Source of the DNA: Alphaproteobacteria bacterium
GTDB taxonomy: Bacteria > Pseudomonadota > Alphaproteobacteria > CACIAM-22H2
Reading direction: 5' to 3'
Assembly (NCBI GenBank): GCA_016793045.1
Contig: JAEUKZ010000269.1
Location: 1-43,320, forward strand
DNA length: 43,320 nucleotides
Positions 39,695 through 43,320 of the stretch are shown in pieces. The position numbers and the translations under genes were made by a program. The first letter of the stretch is position 1, and each line of letters begins with the position of its first letter. Below the pieces are notes generated by a model. That model was not told where the DNA came from. It saw only the letters and a list, made by a program, of their open reading frames with translations, and ran no database searches.

Positions 39695-41077
39695 ATGGCC
39701 TTGAAATGGACCCCGGAATCATGGCGTTCACGCCCGTTGCGCCAGGTCCCGCAATATCCCGACCCGGCCGCCCTTGCGTCCGTCGAGGAGAAACTGCGGA
39801 GCTTTCCGCCGCTGGTGTTTGCCGGCGAGGCGCGCGCCCTGAAGGCTTCGCTGGCGCGGGTTGCCGAGGGCAAGGCCGTTCTGCTGCAGGGTGGGGACTG
39901 TGCGGAGAGCTTTGCCGAGTTCTCGGCCAACAACATCCGCGACACCTTCAAGGTCCTACTGCAGATGACCGTCGTGCTGATGTACGCGGGCGGTCTGCCG
40001 GTCGTGAAGGTCGGCCGCATGGCGGGCCAGTTCGCGAAGCCGCGTTCCGCGGACACCGAGACGATCGACGGCGTCACGCTGGATTCCTATCGCGGCGACA
40101 TCATCAATGGCATCGAGTTCACACCCGAGGCGCGTCGGCCCGATCCGCAGCGGATGATGCAGGTCTACTCGCAGGCGGCGGCGACGCTGAACCTGCTGCG
40201 CGCGTTCGCTCATGGCGGATACGCGGACCTTCATCGGGTCCACGGCTGGACACTCGGCTTCGTCGAGCGCAGTCCGGCCGGCGAGCGCTTCCGCGAACTG
40301 GCGGACCGGATCGCGGAGGCGCTGACCTTCATGGAAGCGTGCGGGCTCGACTCCTCGGCGGTGCCGCAGATGCGCGAGGCGGAATTCTACACGTCGCACG
40401 AGGCCCTGCTGCTTCCCTACGATCAGGCGCTGACGCGCATCGATTCGACGACCGGCGACTGGTATTGCTGCTCGGCCCACATGGTGTGGATCGGCGATCG
40501 CACCCGCCAGCTTGACGGCGCGCATGTCGAATTCTGCCGCGGCATCAAGAATCCGATCGGCATGAAATGCGGACCGACGAGCGATCCGGACGAGTTGATC
40601 CGGCTGATCGACGTGCTCAATCCGCAGAACGAGCCTGGGCGCCTGACCCTCATCGCGCGCATGGGGGTCGACAAGGTCGAGGCGAAGCTTCCGGCCCTGG
40701 TGCGCCGCGTTGCGCGCGAAGGCCGGCACGTCGTGTGGTCGTGCGACCCGATGCACGGCAACACCGTAAAGTCGGGCACCGGCTACAAGACCCGCCCATT
40801 CGACCGGATCCTCTCGGAAGTGCGCAGCTTCATGGCCGTGCATCGCGCCGAAGGTACGCACGGCGGCGGCGTCCATTTCGAGATGACCGGCCAGAACGTG
40901 ACCGAGTGCATCGGGGGCGCGCAGGAGATCGGCGAGCATTCGCTAGGCGACCGATATCACACGCATTGCGATCCGCGCCTCAACGGCAGCCAGTCGCTGG
41001 AACTGGCCTTCCTGATCGCCGAAGAACTCAAGGCGGCTCGCGGGGCTGAGCCGCGTCGCGCCGTCGCCGCATCGTGA
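39695..41077 (+). CDS. Class II 3-deoxy-7-phosphoheptulonate (DAHP) synthase
   Basis: First enzyme of the shikimate pathway, joining phosphoenolpyruvate and erythrose 4-phosphate. 460 residues from ATG 39695, which has AAAGG nine bases upstream; an ATG at 39686 touches that site directly. Class II features are the start [19 protein letters not shown], then [91 protein letters not shown] and [18 protein letters not shown]. These hold the Mn and PEP ligands. Class II enzymes are usual in plants, actinobacteria and many alphaproteobacteria. The phosphoribosyltransferase gene overlaps its stop by four bases. Confidence 0.96.
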   Translation: MALKWTPESWRSRPLRQVPQYPDPAALASVEEKLRSFPPLVFAGEARALKASLARVAEGKAVLLQGGDCAESFAEFSANNIRDTFKVLLQMTVVLMYAGGLPVVKVGRMAGQFAKPRSADTETIDGVTLDSYRGDIINGIEFTPEARRPDPQRMMQVYSQAAATLNLLRAFAHGGYADLHRVHGWTLGFVERSPAGERFRELADRIAEALTFMEACGLDSSAVPQMREAEFYTSHEALLLPYDQALTRIDSTTGDWYCCSAHMVWIGDRTRQLDGAHVEFCRGIKNPIGMKCGPTSDPDELIRLIDVLNPQNEPGRLTLIARMGVDKVEAKLPALVRRVAREGRHVVWSCDPMHGNTVKSGTGYKTRPFDRILSEVRSFMAVHRAEGTHGGGVHFEMTGQNVTECIGGAQEIGEHSLGDRYHTHCDPRLNGSQSLELAFLIAEELKAARGAEPRRAVAAS

Positions 41078-42255
41078 CGACGCGGCGGCGGTCGGCGCCG
41101 CGACATTCCGCGGTCAAAGCCTCCAAGGCGGCGCCGCGGCCGATTGCAGATGAGGTTGGCCGGCTCACCGACTGCTACTTCAACAAGACCAAGGCGACCG
41201 TCGGCAAGTTCGGAGATACGACCGTCACCTATGCGGTGTTCATGCGACGGCCTGTCGTCGCGACGCCGCGGCTCGCCGTCGATTGGCTCAACGCGATCGC
41301 CGCCGCGCGCGGCACGAAGTTTCACGTCGACCTGCGCCATCGCGAAGGTGAATGGGTGGGGGCGGGCGAGCCGATGATGTACATCACGGGTTCGTTCTTC
41401 CATCTCGTCGATCTCGAGACGATCTACCTGCAGAAGCTCGGACCGGCCTGCGTCGCGGCGTACAACGCCTATCAGATGTGTGTCGACCTGCCGAAGGTCG
41501 CCTTCATCGCCATGGATGCACGCCACTGCGCCGGCAGCGAGATGGCGGAGATGATGGCCTATGCCGCATCGGTCGGTTCCGCGGCGGCGCGGCGGGAGGT
41601 CGGGGCGACCGGCTTCATTGCCAACGCGACCGACGCGACGGCGCACTATTTCGGCCAGGCTGCCGGACGCGGGACGATGCCGCATGCACTGATCGGCTAT
41701 GCCGGCTCGACCGTGCGGGCCGCCGAGATGCTGCACGAGACGTTCCCCTCGCAAGACCTCACCGTTCTGGTCGACTATTTCGGCCGCGAGGTAACGGACG
41801 CGATCGCCGTTTGCAGACGCTTCCCCGACCTCGCGCGGCGCGGCAAGCTCGGGGTCCGCCTCGACACCCATGGTGGGCGGTACGTCGAGGATCTCGACCT
41901 CGCAAAGTGCTACGAAGTGCTCGAACGCAATGCTCCACAGGCAATCCGGGGCTATCGCTCGGAGACCGAGTTGCGCCACCTCGTCGGCACGGGCGTTAGT
42001 GCGGCCGCCATCTGGCACATGCGCGAACGGCTCGACGCGGCCGGCTTCCCCAAGGTCCGCATCGTTGCCTCCTCGGGCTTCACGCCCGCGAAGTGCAAGA
42101 CGATGGCCGTCGCCCAGGCGCCGATTGATGCGATTGGCACGGGTTCGTACCTGCCCGAGACCTGGACGGAAACCTACGCGACGTCCGACATCGTCGAGTA
42201 CGACGGCGTTCCGTCGGTCAAGGTCGGGCGCGAGTTCCTCCTGCGCAAGAAATGA
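41074..42255 (+). CDS. Nicotinate phosphoribosyltransferase family protein
   Basis: 393 residues from GTG 41074, overlapping the DAHP synthase stop (GTGA). The N-terminal 25 residues are basic; family sequence starts at [18 protein letters not shown]. Segments of the NAPRTase type are [61 protein letters not shown] with the expected histidine, [33 protein letters not shown] and [12 protein letters not shown]. It should make nicotinate mononucleotide from nicotinate and PRPP to salvage NAD. It is more distant from E. coli PncB, so the substrate could be a related base. Coupling to an aromatic synthesis gene is likely organisational, not functional. Confidence 0.85.
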   Translation: MTTRRRSAPRHSAVKASKAAPRPIADEVGRLTDCYFNKTKATVGKFGDTTVTYAVFMRRPVVATPRLAVDWLNAIAAARGTKFHVDLRHREGEWVGAGEPMMYITGSFFHLVDLETIYLQKLGPACVAAYNAYQMCVDLPKVAFIAMDARHCAGSEMAEMMAYAASVGSAAARREVGATGFIANATDATAHYFGQAAGRGTMPHALIGYAGSTVRAAEMLHETFPSQDLTVLVDYFGREVTDAIAVCRRFPDLARRGKLGVRLDTHGGRYVEDLDLAKCYEVLERNAPQAIRGYRSETELRHLVGTGVSAAAIWHMRERLDAAGFPKVRIVASSGFTPAKCKTMAVAQAPIDAIGTGSYLPETWTETYATSDIVEYDGVPSVKVGREFLLRKK

Positions 42256-42298
42256 CCGCACCGGGTCGGTGGGTGGGCGACGGTCAGGAGAACATGCA

Positions 42299-42838
42299 AT
42301 GAAGGACGCGGAGAAAGTCGTCGAGCGGTTGATCTTTGCCAGCCGCTGGCTGCAGGTCCCGCTTTATCTCGGACTGATCGGTACGCTCGTCATCCTGCTC
42401 GTCCGTTTTGCGTTCGAGTTCGTTGAACTGGCCCACAAGGCGATCGGCGTCGACGAATCGCACGTGATCCTTGGCGTACTGACCCTGGTCGACCTCGTGA
42501 TGGTCGCGAACCTGATCGTGATGGTCGTGATCTCGGGCTACGAGAATTTCGTCAGCAAGATCGATTTGTCCGAGGTTGCCGACAAGCTTTCCTGGTTCGG
42601 CAAGCTCGACTCCGGTTCGCTCAAGATCAAGCTTGCCGTGTCGATCATCGCGATTTCGGCGATTCACCTGCTGAAGTCCTTCCTCAATCATGCCGAGCTG
42701 CCGAACGACAAGCTGCTCGTCCTCGTGGTCGTCCACCTCACGTTCATCGCATCCGCTCTCGCCCTTGCCTGGCTCGATCGGATCACGGGCTATCAACCGG
42801 TCCTTGCCGCGAGCAAGGCCGAACAGGCGAAGAAGTGA
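42299..42838 (+). CDS. UPF0114 (YqhA-like) membrane protein
   Basis: 179 residues from ATG 42299, with CAGGAG eight bases upstream. Three to four hydrophobic segments: 18-40 (LQVPLYLGLIGTLVILLVRF), 58-82 (ILGVLTLVDLVMVANLIVMVV), 110-130 (IKLAVSIIAISAIHLLKSFL) and 140-160 (LVLVVVHLTFIASALALAWL). ISGYENFVSKIDLSE between segments 2 and 3 is the family signature. Members of UPF0114 / YqhA lie in the inner membrane; function unknown. The last dozen residues are charged. It follows the phosphoribosyltransferase gene by 43 bp. Confidence 0.93.
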   Translation: MKDAEKVVERLIFASRWLQVPLYLGLIGTLVILLVRFAFEFVELAHKAIGVDESHVILGVLTLVDLVMVANLIVMVVISGYENFVSKIDLSEVADKLSWFGKLDSGSLKIKLAVSIIAISAIHLLKSFLNHAELPNDKLLVLVVVHLTFIASALALAWLDRITGYQPVLAASKAEQAKK

Positions 42839-43167
42839 TCGCGCCGGTCGCGGCATAGCTGGGCATGACCTGCGCCTGACCGGTTCGGGAGGCTGCCGCA
42901 ATTGGGCGGCGCATCGTTGCGGATCGTCGGTGCCGAATGGTCTGCGGGACCACGCCGGCCCGGCGCAGCGCCGACGAGCCGGAATGTTCCGAAACGTGCG
43001 CGGTACGACAATCGGGTCGACGCGTGGTCGTTTTATGGCCGACTGTGCGCCGTTCGACCGGCCGATGATGGGGCGTGCTGGTCGCGTTCGACGCATGACC
43101 GTCCGATCGTGACCCGGCGGTTGAAGCGAGGGTGGTTCGGTTCCGGATCGAGGAGGGACGACGGGTG
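42839..43167. other. Intergenic gap without a recognised gene
   Basis: In these 329 bp no reading frame resembles a gene and codon structure is poor. I see no clear terminator after the UPF0114 gene and no convincing promoter for nhaA. AGGAGGG at 43151-43157 is the nhaA ribosome site. Confidence 0.6.
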
Positions 43168-43320
43168 ATGGTGACAGCGCTGCGCGACTTTCTGCGTCTG
43201 GAAGCGGCCGGCGGCATCGTGCTGTGCACTGCCGCCGTCGCCGCGCTCGTTCTCGCCAATTCGCCGCTCGCGTGGCTGTACCAGGCCTTCCTCGACATGC
43301 CAGGCGCGGTCGCCGTCGGG
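43168..43320 (+). CDS. nhaA: Na+/H+ antiporter NhaA (N-terminus only)
   Basis: The first 51 codons are present; the gene runs off the right edge. The product begins MVTALRDFLRLEAAGGIVLC and continues into a hydrophobic helix with ALVLANSPLAWLYQAFLD. The F-L-R-L-E-A-A-G-G-I start and the A-N-S-P-L element are characteristic of NhaA, which exchanges sodium for protons across the inner membrane and controls pH and salt tolerance. AGGAGGG lies ten bases before the ATG; a GTG directly before it is also in frame. Confidence 0.88.
   Translation, partial: MVTALRDFLRLEAAGGIVLCTAAVAALVLANSPLAWLYQAFLDMPGAVAVG

Noticed and set aside
42839-43167. Hidden small gene or RNA in the gap before nhaA
   Set aside because: Frames are short and Arg-rich without ribosome sites, and no structure with a terminator is visible.
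1-43320. Mobile elements, phage genes, CRISPR arrays, defence or toxin-antitoxin systems
   Set aside because: I looked for transposases, integrases, phage structural genes, direct-repeat arrays and restriction or Cas motifs and saw none; both tRNA loci are also free of attachment-site repeats or integrase genes.

Overview
This is a GC-rich chromosomal segment that looks like a free-living alphaproteobacterium, probably near the Rhodospirillales. That is inferred from gene content: CpdR, the NDUFS4-like complex I accessory protein, the ispH-thrB-rnhA cluster, thrC followed by an M16 peptidase, two-subunit glycine decarboxylase behind a tandem glycine riboswitch, and an alphaproteobacterial-type DUF1127 protein. 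I see no phage genes, insertion sequences, CRISPR array or toxin-antitoxin pair. Nearly all of the window is ordinary chromosomal housekeeping DNA in short operons.

Layout. 1-5.2 kb: the 5' end of an NDUFS4-like gene, tRNA-Pro, a small lipoprotein, an M81 (MlrC-type) peptidase, a PEP-CTERM-like surface protein, an AT-rich regulatory gap, an O-methyltransferase, a DUF192 protein and a PAS protein. 5.2-9.7 kb: threonine synthase (TTG start), M16 protease, an EamA exporter and YqgE/AlgH. 9.8-15.6 kb: a DsbD/ScsB-like reductase, a peroxiredoxin with a terminator, MarC, then rnhA, thrB and ispH on the minus strand. 15.7-19.4 kb: a CDGSH protein, a lipoprotein, and a TAXI-type TRAP transporter (binding protein plus fused permease). 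19.35-24.1 kb: promoter, tandem glycine riboswitch and gcvT-gcvH-gcvPA-gcvPB. 24.1-29.5 kb, minus strand: a ribbon-helix-helix regulator with a palindromic operator candidate, then agmatinase family, mlaE-mlaF-mlaD, an ABC-auxiliary lipoprotein and bolA. 29.5-31.7 kb: a candidate small RNA, an acetyltransferase, N-formylglutamate amidohydrolase and cpdR. 31.7-34.2 kb: two convergent tRNA-Val genes, DUF3108, a GlmU-like pyrophosphorylase lacking most of its acetyltransferase domain, and DUF1127. 34.3-43.3 kb: an ArsR-type regulator, gabD, DUF599, glutathione reductase, YdcF, class II DAHP synthase, a nicotinate phosphoribosyltransferase, a UPF0114 protein and the start of nhaA.

How the genes fit together. 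The glycine block is a self-contained feedback unit: glycine sensed by the riboswitch should control the enzymes that cleave glycine. thrB and thrC are about 7 kb apart and give the last two steps of threonine synthesis. mlaE-F-D plus the lipoprotein form an MCE-type lipid transporter of the inner membrane and periplasm. gor, DsbD, peroxiredoxin and the CDGSH protein are redox genes spread across the window.

The least explained item is 29.56-29.70 kb. It has a promoter-like pair, two perfect or near-perfect hairpins, a single-stranded CCUCC stretch and a textbook terminator on the plus strand, with no coding gene on that strand. I read it as a small RNA gene with an anti-Shine-Dalgarno motif. 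Other regulatory DNA worth attention is the AT-rich dyad region at 3.2-3.35 kb, the 24-base palindrome at 24.55 kb and the 12-bp hairpin upstream of thrC. All functional names come from reading the sequence by eye; no database search was run.
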